Of a stretch of DNA of 64,000 nt, positions 12,664 through 27,600 are shown piece by piece. The notes below the pieces were generated by a model. It was given only the letters and a program-made list of their open reading frames with translations, was not told where the DNA came from and made no database searches. Made by a program: the position numbers and the translations under genes. Source of the DNA: Lycocorax pyrrhopterus obiensis (taxonomy: Eukaryota > Chordata > Aves > Passeriformes > Paradisaeidae); contig JACSVZ010000007.1 of the NCBI GenBank assembly GCA_014706295.1, positions 53,954,975 to 54,018,974 on the forward strand, given 5' to 3'. Positions within the stretch are counted from its first letter, which is position 1. Each line of letters starts with the position of its first letter.

Positions 12664-15600
12664 GTAAGTCTATTCAACTACTTCTATTCCTTTCTTTCCT
12701 TCCATGTATCACTTCAAGAATGCAAAGTTGCCACTTTTGGTAGAGAGGTTGTGTCTGTGACCTTTCCATTACGAATTGAAATTAATTTGAAAAAACAAAA
12801 GCTTACAAAGCAATCCCCCAGATGATCATTGTTCTCCACTGGGCAGCTGCTCAGTGTCAGATCCATGGGTGCAGGGAAAGCAAGAGAAATGTGACACACA
12901 TTATTCCTAGATACAAATTCCTTAAGATACTCATCCACAGGCCTACACAATCTGCTTTTTTTGGTGTTGGTATTGTAGAAGACAACAGAAATAACCGGGG
13001 AGAGCAAAATGAAAAGGGTTAGGGGGGTGGGAGGCCTTCGAAATATTTGGTAATTAGCAGTACCTTTTCCTCCACAAAGACAAATCCACATCTGGAGCCC
13101 ATGGAGGTTTTAAATGCCAGAACAATTGCAGTGCCTTGGAATTCCACGTGAGGGCAATTAACAGCACTCTGTGTGTGTCTGGGAACAAGTCTCAGTGCTG
13201 CTGCCAGATGGCAGAACTAGTGTTTGAAAGGCTTGTCTAGCTACAGTTCTCCTCATGAATAAGTAGGACTCCTTGATTAAAGGGCTGCTGTTTGAATGCA
13301 GTAACTAAACCTAAGTGCTTTTGGGGGAGGGAGCTGAAAAGAGCTAATTTTGACTTTGTGCTTATACCTTGTTTTTTTTTTTTTTATCCTTTCTGATTCT
13401 GGGACCAAGAATGAGAATCATGCATTCCTGTTCCTCTGCAGTTTTTGTGGTGGCACTATTAAGTAAATCCCCTAGGGATTACCCCAAGGGCTAGGATGCA
13501 TCATAAGGCACATGTGAAGATGTAGTGGCATTTGCAAATTAAGGCAGCAGAGATTATGCACAAACTGGCTGTCATGAAAGGCCTGTGCTCTGCCCTGGGG
13601 CATTTGTTCCACGGAGCAAGTTGCCCCTTAAATTACAGAAGGATGATGGTACTGTGATCTGCAGATAAAAAGGACTTTGTAAGGATCATGTTTGCCTTCT
13701 CTCCTAGTCTGCTCCCTGCTGGCTATTGGATGCTGAAATGAGTAAGACTGATGAGGAGAGGGATGTATTTGACAGTTATCTACAGCTAGAAACCTCTTAA
13801 AAGGTATAACAGCAAGAAATAGTTGCCACCACCAAAAGGAATGACTGTTCATGGGTTGTCTGTGACACAGGTTTCCTGTAGCTGCCTCTCAAGTCTGAAT
13901 GTCTTTTGAATCTCAGCTCAGCTTTGGAACCTTTAACTCCTGTCTGATAGGAAACAGGTTTCTTGAAGAGGAAAGAGAATGGAGGAGGGAAAAGGAGAGA
14001 AAATATGTGGAATTGAGTAAAATAATCCGTAACTGAGTATTCTGTGGTAATTGGCACAAAAATATACTCATAGAGCATAGAGAGGGTATAATATTGGCTA
14101 AGAAGATGTCATGAACGTAAGAGGTAATTTAAAAAGTAGTATGACATTGATAAATAAAAACTAGGTGGCAGTTGTCTGTTAGTACAGTAAAAAAGTTGGG
14201 GAAAACAATGTGAATACAGGAGGAGGGCAAGAAGGAATTTCTCAAAATACTGAAAATTTTAGTAAGAGTGTAAACTCATCAGTGAGTTCACCTTCCAAAA
14301 GAGGTACAGCAAAAAAATGGCAAAATTTCATATGGAGTTTGGGGAAGTGAAGTATGAGGCTGTTGCACCATACATGGCACAAAAAATACCTCCCAGGTGC
14401 CTAATTGATGCAGAGGGATGGAGTTAGGAAATTAAGCATCTAGTAGTAGTAGTAGTAGTAGTAAAAATCCAAAGGAGCATTGTGAGAGTTGACTGAGAGG
14501 ACCTTGGGGTGGCAGATGGGGAGAGGGCAGCTGTGCAAGGAATGAAAGAACAGGGTGGGGGACTGGTTGGCCACAGCTTTGTTTTGTGTCAATCTGAGCT
14601 GATCCTTTTGAAAGGAATCAGATATTCCTGTCTCTATTTGGCATTTCTTAAAAATGAACTGTGAAAAACCAATCTTGCTGAAGGTAGGTGCTTTTGTTTT
14701 TTTGAGACAAATGGATTGATTGGTAGAAATAAGTTTATTGCTCTAATGTATTCAAGAGAGCTGTTAGGCACTGATTGCATGAGAGCATGATTCAGTCCCC
14801 CTTCCTTGCAAAAGATGGGAACTTCCTCCAAAACACCAGTGCTCTGCAATGGCTGTAGAGCACTTACTAAATGTATCACAAGCAGAGTTCCCTGATCTGG
14901 TTTATGGTTTATGATGAAAGAATATCAGGGGACAGGAGGTCTCTCCAGTGACTCAAGTTCACTGACAAGTCCTGGCATTGTTGATAGTGAATCCTAATTA
15001 AATGACGTCCGTGGGGATGTGTGAGAGGACTGATGATGATCAGCATTTCCATCAGTGATGTGGGAATTGATATGAAATTGTGGATGAGCCATAGACTGAC
15101 AGGATGGTAAATAAAATTAATGCTACTGGCAGTCTTGTAGAGTGCTTTGGGTCTTTTCCTAACTTGGACTGCTGCCAATGCAATGGGCTCTTAATGACCC
15201 AACTGCAGGGTTATGAATCTCAGTACTGAAATCTCTGGCCTTCTACATCAGCCTGATGTTTGGAAAGAAATGGTTTAGAGAGCAATCTTGGGGAAACAGT
15301 GAGCAGGTAATTCAGCAAAGCTTCCCAGTGTCCTGCTTGACCTGGAAGATGATGTGGGTGTAAAGAGTGAGGTAGTCACTGGAACAGTTTGCTGCCTCTC
15401 CACCCAGCAGCATTCAGGGGAATGAACCTTGGCTTTAGTGTTTAAAAACTGAGAAAAGGATGGAGACAGGAGCTGCTGAAACAATTTGGAAACAGAAGAA
15501 GCAAACTCCATCTGTTTAGCTTACTGAAAAGAGACTGAAAGGGGACTATTGTCAATTATTCTCTCAAAGAGAAATTTTGACATAATAAGAGACATAATAC

Positions 15601-18600
15601 AAATAGATGGCTGCAAAATAAGCCCACACAGACTGAAATGAAATGTCCAAGTGTGTGGAGGTTTTTTTGGTGATTGACTACTGGAAGTTATCCAGGGAAG
15701 TGATGGATTCTTGTATTTCTTTATGCCTTTTTAAACTATGGGTTTTTGTGATGTGTATTATCCTTTGTGGGGGAGATAATTCATTGGCAGTGTGAAATTG
15801 CAAGTGGAATGAGCTGTGGTCTCCAGGAGGTTGGCGTAGCCCCTTGGGCTGTATGTCTGTGAGTCCCAGCTAGCACATCCATTTTAATACTGCTGTTCAG
15901 GCTGACGTGTGGGTGAAGAAATCCTTCCAATCAGCAGCACATTGGTACCTGTGATTACTTTCGTTTGTACTCCAAAACCTTTAATCCATCCTATTCCTGT
16001 AAGTCACAGGACTCTTCTCTGTTCCTGTGGCTGAGGCTCAGCATGAAGATGGAAGTAGTGCAGCACGTTAGGTCTTCCTCAGAGTGAGCTGTAGCTCTTG
16101 TGAGCAGGAGAGTTCTGTGCAATCAGCGGAACTTGTGCAACCCACCCTTGTTAAAGGGGAATCTGTGCTAAAAAACACTGGGCAGATCTGTGACAATGCT
16201 CAGTGCACCTGTGATGCCTTATCAGGCCTCCTAGACACAGAGACTAGACAGAGTAAAGGAACAAAAGTAGGTATTTATTTGAAGGGCCTTTAAGGTACAC
16301 CCTGGGGAGCCAGAGGCTATTGCCAAGATGGACCCCAAGATGGACGACAGGTCACGAGTTCTTCACACTTTTATAGGTTTGGTTCATTTGCATATCAGGG
16401 TCAATTCTCCAATTAAAGCCCCAGTTAAATGATGTAATTCCCCTTAGCTACCCCCCTTCAGAGACTCCTTGGTTTACACCCCTTGGGCTCAGGATGGTCC
16501 AGGTGTCCTTGAAGAGCAGTCCGGAGAGGCTTTGTTATGTCTAACTAGCATGAGAGAGCAGAAAGTAACAGGCTACAAGAGGCTTCAAAGTTGCACACTA
16601 AGCAGTACAGAATTTAAAAAAGTATAAAAGTTAAAACCTAAGGCATCACCTGGTGGGTTTGGCAGAGGAATGGCCAAACTGTTGGTAGGTTGTGGGAGGG
16701 TCTCCTGTAAGCTGCTGAAACGAATCCCGGAAAGACCAGTGTGTCAGCCAAGACCTGGTAAATATCTGCATACCTGATGCTCCAGGCTCACACAACTAGT
16801 TAAAAGCTTATTTGGATCTCATGCATCCTGTGTGTTGAAGAAATGTTTTAATCACACTGGAGAAACCTTTTACCTGGATGTCATGAAGTGATGGATGTAA
16901 TAGAGAAGATGAAAACAAAAGTATATGTTGGCACATTGCTGATTTTTTTTATCCTGTGCCTTGTTAACCATTAATCCTGGATACAAGCCACTTACTGCCT
17001 TGCCCATGTTGATACCAAAGTTGAATGCTGCCAGCATGGTCCAGCTAGGCTTCTGCCTTTGAGGGGTCACTTGCATAGCAGTGCCACCATAGCAGTCACA
17101 AAGTTAGCCCAAAACTAGGAGTTCGTCCTGTATCTTTTGAAGAAGAAAGAAAGAAATGTCACTGCGCAGTAACTGAACATTTGGACTTAAAATAACTGTG
17201 CTCCCCTTCTAGTTCTGCTCCAAATACCCTGTGCTGTGGCTGGGGTCACACCACTCACAAAGAACTTGCTCTTGAAGTGAGACTCTCGAGAGGCTCTGTG
17301 GACTTGGTGCCATGGAGAGCAGCTGTTCTGGCTGTGCTGGGACTCTGTCACAGAGGGTGGGGAACGACACGGGAGGAAGAATGATGCCTTGAGCAAGGTG
17401 ACATTGAGGAGCAGGAACAGCTAGGTGGAAGACAGGCATCTGCTCTCTTGGAGTGGCACTTGGTGAAGGAGGAGGGGAAATAGTGAAAAATGCATTGTAA
17501 TGATGCTGTGGAAACCCTGCACAGGATCGAGCTGGGCCAGCATGAAGCTATTAATAAAACAGCAGTGTGTCTCTCTCTGTGCCAAGTGCGCCAGTGAGTG
17601 GAACCAAAAAAATGACTTTGGGTTGGTTTAGAAATAAGCAAGTGTTGGCATGCAGCAGCTGCCCAGGAGCGAGACATGGACACCGGGCGAGAGGGTAGGA
17701 TGTGATTATTGCTTTTATGCATCTGCAGTTCAAAAGTGAACTACAAGAAGGAAAGATGTATTGTTTTGGTAGTGTTAAGCTCTGCTTTGAAAGTAATTTT
17801 TCTTCTCTCTTCGTGACAGAATATGTGTGCTGCTAGATGGGAGTTTTGTTTTCTCGCTGATATCTTGGTGGATATCTCCAGTGGATTTACGGTTTATTGG
17901 GTGTCACTGAGCAGGCAGACACTGTTCCTAATACCTGTGGGACACTGGATCATGGATGGCAGCTGGATCTTCTGGTCTTGCAGTGCTGCTTCTCTTTGAC
18001 CTGATGGTTGACTGGCGTTGCCAACTTCAACATTCACCAGTCCCTTCCTGTGTTATCCTGTGGCATCTCCTCTTTTGAGGCTGCAGCTGGCTCCCTGCAT
18101 TACGTTATGCCTGCCTTGGTGCGCATGGAGGGAATTCAGACATCCTCCTTCCCTCTGTGGAGGGGTAATAGAAAGACCCAGGAGACATGGGGACAGAGAA
18201 ATGCCAGAATTAGGTGAAACAGCTGAGTGCTCCAACACCCTCCTAATGTGCTTGGCCAAACCCTGTGGCTGTGGGGAAAGGGAGCAGCCCCTAAATGTGT
18301 TGCAAAACCTGATGCTGGGAAGGCAGTAATGTGCCAGCTGAGGCTCTGATGGAGGAAGAAGTGCTGGTTGCTATGGTTACTGAAGATATTAACCCTATGG
18401 TGTTTGGATGGGCAAGGTTTAGTTAACTGTGCCACAGGCTGGGTAGCTGTTTGGGAGCATGTGGTGCTCCACCCTAAGAAGTTACGAGTTGGCATTCAGG
18501 ATTTCAAAAGCCCGTGTACCAACCACATTTTAAAGTATGCCTTGGTCCTTAGTGTGTTAGCAGCCTTCTTAGGGTGCAAATGAGTTTTGGTAGCTCTTCT

Positions 18601-21600
18601 CAATCTTCTGTTGTGATGGTGAATGCCAAAATTTCTGAGGGCAGACTGCAGATTTAAGTGGCCAGAGTCTGTCTCCAGCTTTAGTTCATGGGTTAATCTT
18701 AGCATAAAATGGGCTCTGGATTACTCTTTAGATTTTCTTCTAAAGGGAATGTTGAGCAAACTTGGAAATCTATTTTGTCTCTTTTCTAATTTAAAATGAC
18801 TATCAGAATAAAGGAAATGAAAATGTCTTTTAAGGTAACTGCATGTGTCTGATCATGATTTGTGTGGCTGGTCTCTGTTTTCAGTGTGTAGCTGAGCCAT
18901 AGCTGTTTTAAGAAGAGCTTCTGTTTGGACATAGCCTTTCCCCCTTGGCTTGCTTATTTTGTCCTGTGAATTCTGTGGACATACAACTCCATCACTATCG
19001 TCATTAGCTCTCATTTTCCATGGGGTGTGGAGTGCCCTAGCACTAAATAAATGTGAGCAGAAAACCACAAATGGGAGAGTGTAGACTTGGGAAAGCATTG
19101 ATCTTAAAGTCTCCCTTTTAGAAAATAAAGCCCCTATTTAACAGGATGCATTTAAAATGGAAGGGAATATTACTTCAGAGATACTTGAGAGTCACGTCCC
19201 CCCCAGCACGCAGGCACCCTTCCTCAGGCAGCAGCAGTGGGGCAGAGGATGTAGTCTGGTATGTACTCAGCATCAGAAAAGCTGCTTTTTAAGTCCCTTC
19301 TCTCCATCATGCCCTAAACAGGACCCTTGAAACAGTTGAAATTGTGGTTTTATTTTGAGTCCCCTCTCCCCCTCCATCCTCTATCATGACCTGGTTTGTG
19401 ACTCCACAAAAGATTGTGTTAATGCTCAGTAAGAGTGCAGCCACCTTGGCCAGGGATGGGAGAGTAGGAGCTGCTTAGGCTTTGCTACCAGAGAGAAAAA
19501 AGTATTGTTGAACTCTTAGCTGAGCTTTTACTTGGGGATTTTTGGTGGCTGGCTAAGTGCTTTGGGAGGTTGTGAAGGAAGGAGCATATGTATTGTGCTT
19601 CTCCTGTTTGGGATTTTTCTGCTTGTTTGTATCCAAGGTTTTACTTGTTGAGGTGTTGGTTTCCTTTTTTTGGGTAGTAGTAAAAGTATGAGTTCTAAAA
19701 AAAAAGCTGCTTGGTCTCTAAGGGGTGGACTTCAGGAGTTGTGATTGTTTCCTGAAGGTAGGTGCTGACCTTTTGTTGTTTAAGTGAAGATAGCAAAAAA
19801 ATCCAAACTTAGGTTTGTGCTGTTTGTGTATGCTGCTTACCTAGAAATCCCAGTTTGTTGTCTGTCCCAGTGACAGCAAAAAGGATTAATGTAAAAGCAG
19901 AATTGGGTTTCTGTTTATCCCTAATCCAAATTTCATACTATGCAGTGAACCTGGCAGCTGTGAAGCTTGGATGTAAATACAGTAGCAGGAGAATGCAACT
20001 CCATGAATTCAGAAATGAAAGAATTAGCGTTTAATTTAAGATTCTGCTTGAATTTAGCTGTAGAAATAATAGTCATGGCCACTTTTCCCAGCAGCTGCAG
20101 TCACTGCACTTCAGAAAATGCTCGAAAGACAAAGGTGAAGGCATGCAATTTTTCATTTTAACTAAGGCAACTTTTGATGCTTATAGTAGCAATATTGGGA
20201 ATAGCAAAAAGAAGATAACCAGCATTCAAAGGCTATGGGTGTATCCCTGAAATGTCTGAGTTGCCTCTAACTTAGCTGCAGTTTCCCCTTTGTTTGTCAT
20301 GTGCTGTGCTAGTTGCTGTTGCAACGCTGTGTGGAAATCTCAGAGCAGTTCTTTCATCATTATTGCTGCAGGTTGATATTTCTGGATCCTGAATGCATAT
20401 TTAAATTAAGATGAATTTTTAACCCTTTCACAGTAGCGGAGTCAGGAAAGCAATTTAGTTTGAGGGAACTAGGGTGTGTATTTGGATGGATTTCAACAAA
20501 GGTACACTGGATTGTGGTGGTGTGTTTCGTTTTGTTGTTCAGTTTGTTTGGTTTTTTTTCCTAAAGCCTACAAACAAAAAAAAGCCTGAAGAAGAGAATG
20601 TGTTAGAGAGTATGCAGGGAAAGGATGTCTTATCTAAGGTAGCTGTGTTATCCTGGAAGAATTTTTGCTGCTGGTGCTGGGAGGGGAGAGGTAGTCACCA
20701 GTTTCTTCATGTGCCTTGTTCTCTCCTGCCACCTGTTTGTTCCTCCTTTTCACTGCAGTGTGATCCAGGCCTTCTCCGAACGTGTCAAGATGACCCACTT
20801 TGAAAATGCCGACTGCCGCTACTGTGGGATTGAACCGGTGCTGGCGCTCGGAAGAAGCTTTTTTCCTGAGAGAAGTTTAGAGACAGAATGACGTGGATGT
20901 AATGGAGTGATGATAGCTGTGTTAAGAGTTACCCTGGCAGTGAGCCTTGATCTGAAATACGTTTGGGAGCAGCCTTAGCCAGCCTGAGCGGCGCTGCGCG
21001 AGTTGTAGGACCAGTATGACGAGAGCTAGGAGGCTGCAGCTGCTTCATGCTGCTTGGCCCAGCCCTGGGACGGTCTGAGTGTTCTCCAGTCTTGCTGGGA
21101 ATGGTAGGCTTGGGGCATTTCAGAGGACTAGGTTGTTTTTTCTGGTCTCTTGTCTCTTATGGTAGCTGTGATTAAAAAATAAAAGGGTCAGGGAACTGAG
21201 GGTAACTCTCTATGTTCTTTTTTAAAAACATTTTTCATTAGAGCAAAGTTAGTCAGCAAGTACATATTTATAGGTTTGTGATGGAAGCTGTGCACAGGCA
21301 GGGAGGAGCTCTTGTGGGAGATGCCTCCACTGAGGAATGCTTGAGGACATCATAGCCATAACAGCTTGCTATGATGAGTTCATATGCTACCTTTACAGAT
21401 ATGCTAGTGCAGGAGGCAAAGCAGCTAGGCTTTCTCCAGGACGTGTGCCAGAGCTTCCCTCCTCATTATTTGTTTGCTGTGGCATTATTTGCTCTAATTA
21501 GGAACCGCTCCTACTACTTAATTTTCCTGTACTCTTACTTTTGCACTCTACGTTAAGTTCCTTCCCTGTTCATGTGCTTCTTGTGCAGGTTCTTTTTATG

Positions 21601-24600
21601 GTAGGGTTGCAGTGAATTTTCTAGCACTGCAAGGATTAGTGGTGATACATAATAACTTCTCAGGAAGGACTGGGTTTCTAACTCCTGGCTAAAAGCCATG
21701 ACTACCTACCACTGATATTCCGGGCTCTATTTAGTGACATTGGTTTATCGTAGGCTTTTCCACAGAGTCTCTTAGGGTCAGCCCTGAAGGCTGAGGGCCT
21801 GTGTGTAATCCATGTTGCAGCATGTGCTGTAAGAATCTGTAACTTGATTTTTTTCTAAATCAACTTAATTTGACAGGTATTTTAATTCCTTAATTTCTGT
21901 CAACATAACAGTAATACTTTGGTTTAGAGGCTACTGTAAGGATGATGTTATCCAAGACCTGGCCTGTGGAACCTTGCTATCTTTCTTCATGGACTTCTTG
22001 GAGAGGTCAGACACATCTTTGCACCTCTTCTTCTTCTAAGCCTATAGGAAGTAAATAGGTGCAAGAATGGATGCACTGAGTGTTAGTGTCTCCCAAAGGC
22101 TGACCTGTCTGTAGTGGGGTGATCTGCATCTGCTGAGGGCAGCAGCTGTGTGACTCAGACTTGTCTCCTTCCTCTTGCTGACTGCTGGCTTGCCCAGTGC
22201 TTCCTTTCTGCTCAAGTGGCATCCTTCAAGGAGGTAGCCAGGAGACAAATTGATAATTTCTTTTGCTTTTGTGTCCAATGTAAAGAGAGTCAGCGTGGCT
22301 TCTCCTTTCTTGTCACAGGCCTTATTATCAGTAACAATAATAATGAGCTGTAATTTAACCTGGTGGCTATTCTACTCCCGCACACCCCTTATGTGTGTGC
22401 CCTCATGCTGCACAAAGACTCTATGTTGTGGGAAAGTGGAGTTACACATGCTGTTTAGGAAGCCTGGCTCTCCTACAGGGCTTTCATTAGTTTGCATTCC
22501 TACAACAATGGAGAATATAATAGTTCTGGTTTTTAGGAGCTTTCAGAATCTCTTTGAGGTTGGAAAATGGACCTTGTGGAAGGTTTCACCCTCTTTAGAG
22601 TGTTTGCCGTCTGCATATTCCTTGGTGGCTTCTGAAGCTGGTTGGCAGCAGGTTACTCGATGAAACTTTATGGTATTCTTGCTGACTGTTTTGCAGACCA
22701 GGAATTTCAACGTATAAAGCGTGATGTGAATGAGGAGCTGAGAATGGTCCTAGGCAAGGTACTGAAGCCTTGTATTGGATAGGGCTTCCGACTCTGTGGT
22801 CTCCCGTACTGATTCTGTCATTAGTGTGTGTCAAAATGGTTTTTTTTGTTGTTTTTTTCAAATTAGTAGGTCTGGCTTTTGGAAAGCATTCACAGGATCA
22901 GGCATTCTCAAGGATTGAGTGATAATTTCCATATGAAAGTCTGTGCAAAGATGGTTTCTTCTAACACAAGTTAGCATCCCCTGCACTGAACAATACGATG
23001 ATTTTTTTTTAATAATCTACCTCTTGTCACAACTGTATTGATAATGTTGCTATTTGAGTTGCTTGGGTGTGTTGCTGCCTGTAGTTGAAGTGTATAATCC
23101 AAGGATGTAACCTCCCAGTAGAGTGAACTCAAGCCATGGTTTGACAGAAGAATAAATCTGGCTTTAGGGCTTCTTGGACTGAATTGAGAGCACTGTACTG
23201 AATAATGCAAAGAGCTGTTTTGCCATAAATTCACTTTGTTGTTTAGGTGTTTGCTGTGTGCATTTATCCTGTCTGTAACTTCTCTTTCTGTCTTGGAAGG
23301 CCATACATGGGAATGAGTGTTTTCTCCCTGCTGGAAGCTAATGTGTACTGGGTTTATGTTCTCACAAGGGCTTTCAACCCAATATCAATTGCTCTGATAA
23401 TTACATTTAATACAGTCCAGTGTCTGTGTCTGATTTAGGATCAGGCTTGCAGTGCTAAATGATAGCCATGCTCAGATTCCATATGGTCACAGTTAAGGTC
23501 CCCGGGTCATCCCATTTGGCTCTCCCTGTTCTGTGCTAGGTCCCAAAGACAATATTTCCTATTTGCTACTGCCCTGTCAGATCTCTCTCGTCCTTTTCTG
23601 TAGTACATCCAGCAACATCTGGGTTTGTGGTGCCCAGGGCTCTGTAGATATTTAAACCTGTGCCATCCTTCCAGTGAAGTGGTGTTTGGTGCTATGACAG
23701 GCAAATTTCTGACTGAAGGTTGAATGTGATGGATGTATAAGAAGCAGTCTTTCTTCCCAGAGGATCCTCTGTGGATGTCCTTACCATGGGCATCCACATG
23801 GCCTTTCTGAAGGAGAACAGCAGCATCAGAGAGCATCGGCTGTCTGGCTTTCCTTACGGTAATCCTCATTAACACACTGCCCCATGTGTATACACAGTGT
23901 GTTGAGTGTGTGATGGTGTCAGCTGAGGGTGCAACTTCAGGGGTGACCATATGTTGGTAAAGGCTTTAAAAGTTACAAGTGTAGTAGCAAAAGGCCTTTC
24001 CTGGTAAAGAGTTTAATATAGTTTTGGCAAGCCACAAAAACTATGCTGATTTGTCAGTACACCAGTGGCTGTTGTACAGCCTTCTAGCTGCTACAGCAAA
24101 ATCTAAAGGCAGATGAGTGGGATCTTAAACCATCACTGAGGTTTCAACTTTGAACTTGTCCTTAGATGCAGAGCACGCAAAGAGCAGTATTAAAAATAAT
24201 AAAAAAGGAGGTAGGAAATATGGTGTTTCTTTTTAGTTTATTAGTGTGCACTGCTTGGGGACTGACTGCCTCTGTGCAACAAAGGAAGCTTTTGGTAGGT
24301 ATTAGGGCTTTTAAAGCGATAAATCTCCCAGCAGTGGGGCACTCCATTTTATTCTTTGATTTATTCTCTCTGAGGCTGCAGTTTCCATGCTCCAGTTGTG
24401 GTTCTGTGAACAACTTTTTCCTCACCCGTGCAAGTTTACGTAGACCTGTCACTGTGCTGTGCTGGGGCAAGGAATGAGTCACGCTTTTGGCTTGAGCCAA
24501 TCTCATTGCTCGCTGAAACTAGGAGGGCTTATCTCTTCTCAGGCTTGCGTAACCTCCCAACAAAGGTATTTTTATATGGTACACAACAGTATAAAAAGTA

Positions 24601-27600
24601 CAAAACTGTTCATGAATAACATTCTGCTTTGGTGGTGGTCAGCTGTTCGGTGCCTTGAGTGTCTCCGGAGCTGGTACAGGACAAGGAGACAGCCTGTGTG
24701 GGTAGGGCTGGTGACGGGAGGGTCCAGGACTGCCTGTCCTAGGAGGTCAGAGCGTCTCCATACTTTCAGCCACCACTCAGTGCTTGTATGCCTTTAAATG
24801 CTGCTTTGCTGAGGAAACTGGTGTGCTGGGAGAGAGTTTTTGGATGAAACAGTTTGCCAGTCTGGTTCCCTGGGATTCCAGGAAAGTGTTTGTGCTCACA
24901 AGTGGAAAGAGTTGGATGGAAGATAGGGATGCTTAGTCTGGTCCTGCTGCCACAGGAGACTTTTAATGTAGCACCCTATAGTCCTTGGTATGTGGACAAG
25001 AGATGATACACAAGTAAAATCTGAGCAACAGGGAGGTAAGTGGGTGGGAGGTTGATAGATAACTGTGGAGTCCTATGACTCAAGTTACTGTGCCCCGCTG
25101 CAGCATATTTTCTCTTGCTCCTGTTCAAGTAAGCTTCTCCAGGTAAGGTAAGTTGTCCTTTGCCTTGCAATTGCATCCAGACTTTATCCTCACCTGCTGC
25201 AGGTGCAATGGAGTTGAAGCCTAAATCCTCTTGTGCCTTCAGTTGCGTGAAGTGGTTTTTAAGTAGCCTTCGTGTCTGTGTAACTAGCACTCTCTGTTCC
25301 TAGAAACGGTGTTAGAGGAGGCTGTGTGCTGCCCAGGTGGGTCGGCACAGAACACGAAACACATCTGTGCTTTGTCTCCCACTCTTCTCCTGCCTGTTAC
25401 ACACATCACATCTTACCAAGAGGAAATAGCTTTTCCAAGGCATAAGAACCTTTTGAGTAGAAACAAAGGATAATTAAGGTTAGAAAGACCTCTAAGATGA
25501 GGTGGGATTTATTTTCTTTTAAGTGATTTTGTTCAGGATCTTTGCCTGCTTCCCCCGCTTCCAGTTGCAGCTATCTTTAGGGAGACAATTGAGCAGACTC
25601 GTGTGCTTTTGGCAGCTTCCTCTCCCGGGCTGGGACCACGAGGTGGCAGGAGTGTTCCACCGGTGCCGCCAGGGCAGCGGGACGGCAATGCAGCTGCTCA
25701 TTTTTATAGGCGAGGCGAAAACTGTGCTCGGTTGTTTGCGTACCATCATAATTGTGTTTTGAAATTTGGAAAAGTTTCACGTGTATGTGTCTACATGTTC
25801 TTATTTTCTTTATATAGTATTGAGTTATTTTGGATCTTGACTGTCTTCTTTTTTTTTCTTTTCTTTTTTTTTTTTCCTTCGTATTCTCAGGGGAGATGGA
25901 AGGGAGGGAAAGATGTATAGCAACATCCAAAATTCCTTGCAGGTTCCAGCATTGATCAAACCCTGTGAAGTATATTACTGAGGCTGTGAAGGATGCTGCT
26001 TTTGTCCTCATTTCACCCTGTTCTGTCAGGGTATTGCATCACATAAAATGCAAAGTGTTCAGAGCTCCTGCAGTACCCTAGTGATAGGGGTGAACTGAGG
26101 TTGCAGCAACAGCTCTACCTCTGCATTCCTGTTGCTTTCTATAGGCTTTAGCACACTTGCTCATGCTGCAAACCTGCCTTGTGGTCACTGAGTTTGCTGA
26201 ACACAATGTGATCTTTGTGGGGTCATTGAGAAGCAGTGTGGGTGAGGGGGAGAAATTCTCCAGAAGGACCCACTCCAAGAGATTGTAATGTGATCAAATG
26301 GTGATGAGTGGAGTAATTATTTTCAGGCATTTCTCTTTTCAGAGTTCTCCCACCCTCCTGAAATGAATGCTCATGTTTTACGTCTCAATTTGCTGTTCAA
26401 GGATGCGGGACTGAAAATCAGCAATGCAGTTGTTTGCTCTTGTTTCTCCTTCCCTTTGTCAGCCAGGAGGGTCCCCTTTTCTTTTGCCTGTAGTGAGGAA
26501 TTTTTGCAGAGAGGTGGTTGGCAAAAGGCATGTCTTTATGTGAAAGATGGCTGGGAACAAGAACACAAAATTCAGGTGGTTAAGGGTACCATTTTGGTCA
26601 AACTTCCCTCTCTAGAGGGCAGGGATGTGAAAGCATCTTTCTGTGCTTTGTTTGCCACTCCCTTCCATTTCCCTTATCTCTTTGGCTGTGTTAGTTAGTG
26701 CTACACCCAGGGTCCTTCAGTGATCTCTTATTCAGGGGATGTGTTTTGGCATCTGAGCACTCTGTGCCCCTCTTTGCTGGTGACAGTGTATATGTGAGGT
26801 TCTGTTCCCTTTGCATCCCTCCCTGCCTTTTGTGCTACTTCTGCCTTCCTGAGCATGACTGGCTGTAGGAAAGGGCTCTTTGGGCCAGTGCTCACTCCAT
26901 TTTGGGTGTGGGGTGGACAGGGCGATCCTGCTCCCTGCCATGCAGCTAAAAAGCATGCAGGAGAAGAAATGTAGCCAAGTAGGTGAAGAAATACCAGTTT
27001 ATGGTTCTTTTCTCTGTCCCTCCCCCCATCTGGTTTCTAGTAGCAACAAGAGCCTTCACAGGAGCAATGCATCTCCTGTGTCACACAAGTGTCTCTGTTC
27101 AAGTATCATTGTATTTTTGGTCTGGTCTGTGTTGAAATATCTTTCTAACGTAGGGAAATGAGTTGGATGGGAGGGGAGGATACTCTTACGTACCCTGTTT
27201 GGGGAAAAGTTATGCTGGTAGGAAGAGTGCTTGGTGGTGTATTTTATGCTGGGGGAAATGAGCTGGGATTGCTCTACTGCTCTTGCTTGTTCTCTTCTGG
27301 AAAGCAGCTCAGAGCTGTGCTGGCAAGCTGTCTCTTCTGGTGTAAGCAGGGCTCTGCCCCAGGCTCCTCTGGCTCTGAACTGTGGTGTCTAAACAGATTG
27401 CTGGGTTACACGCCGAGCGTGACTGAATGCCACTGAAATGCAGTGAGCAGAATTTCACGTGCCCGCTGCCCTGTGCTTGCTAGAGGTGCGGAGAGAAGGC
27501 AGAGATGGAAGAGGACACTTCTTTATCTGGTGTGGCATGTAAAGCATTAAGCTTGTGGCAATTCCAGGCTCTACTGGTATGGGAGACTAAAGGGATCCTG

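Larger units (their letters stand above)
16212..16648 (-). mobile_element. Endogenous retrovirus solo LTR, antisense to RCOR1
   Basis: A 437-bp unit begins TGATGCCTTA and ends TAAGGCATCA, perfect 10-bp inverted termini of the retroviral TG...CA type. It is flanked by the 4-bp direct repeat CCTG (16208-16211 and 16649-16652), a target-site duplication. On the minus strand it has, in order, an octamer ATGCAAAT (16386-16393), TATAAAA (16369-16375) and AATAAA (16274-16279), the expected U3-R-U5 layout. No internal gag, pol or env sequence is next to it, so this is a solo LTR left by LTR-LTR recombination. A 4-bp duplication suits class I (gamma-like) elements, though 5-bp (ERVL) types cannot be excluded since an A also matches. 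Intact termini suggest a fairly young insertion. Confidence 0.85.
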
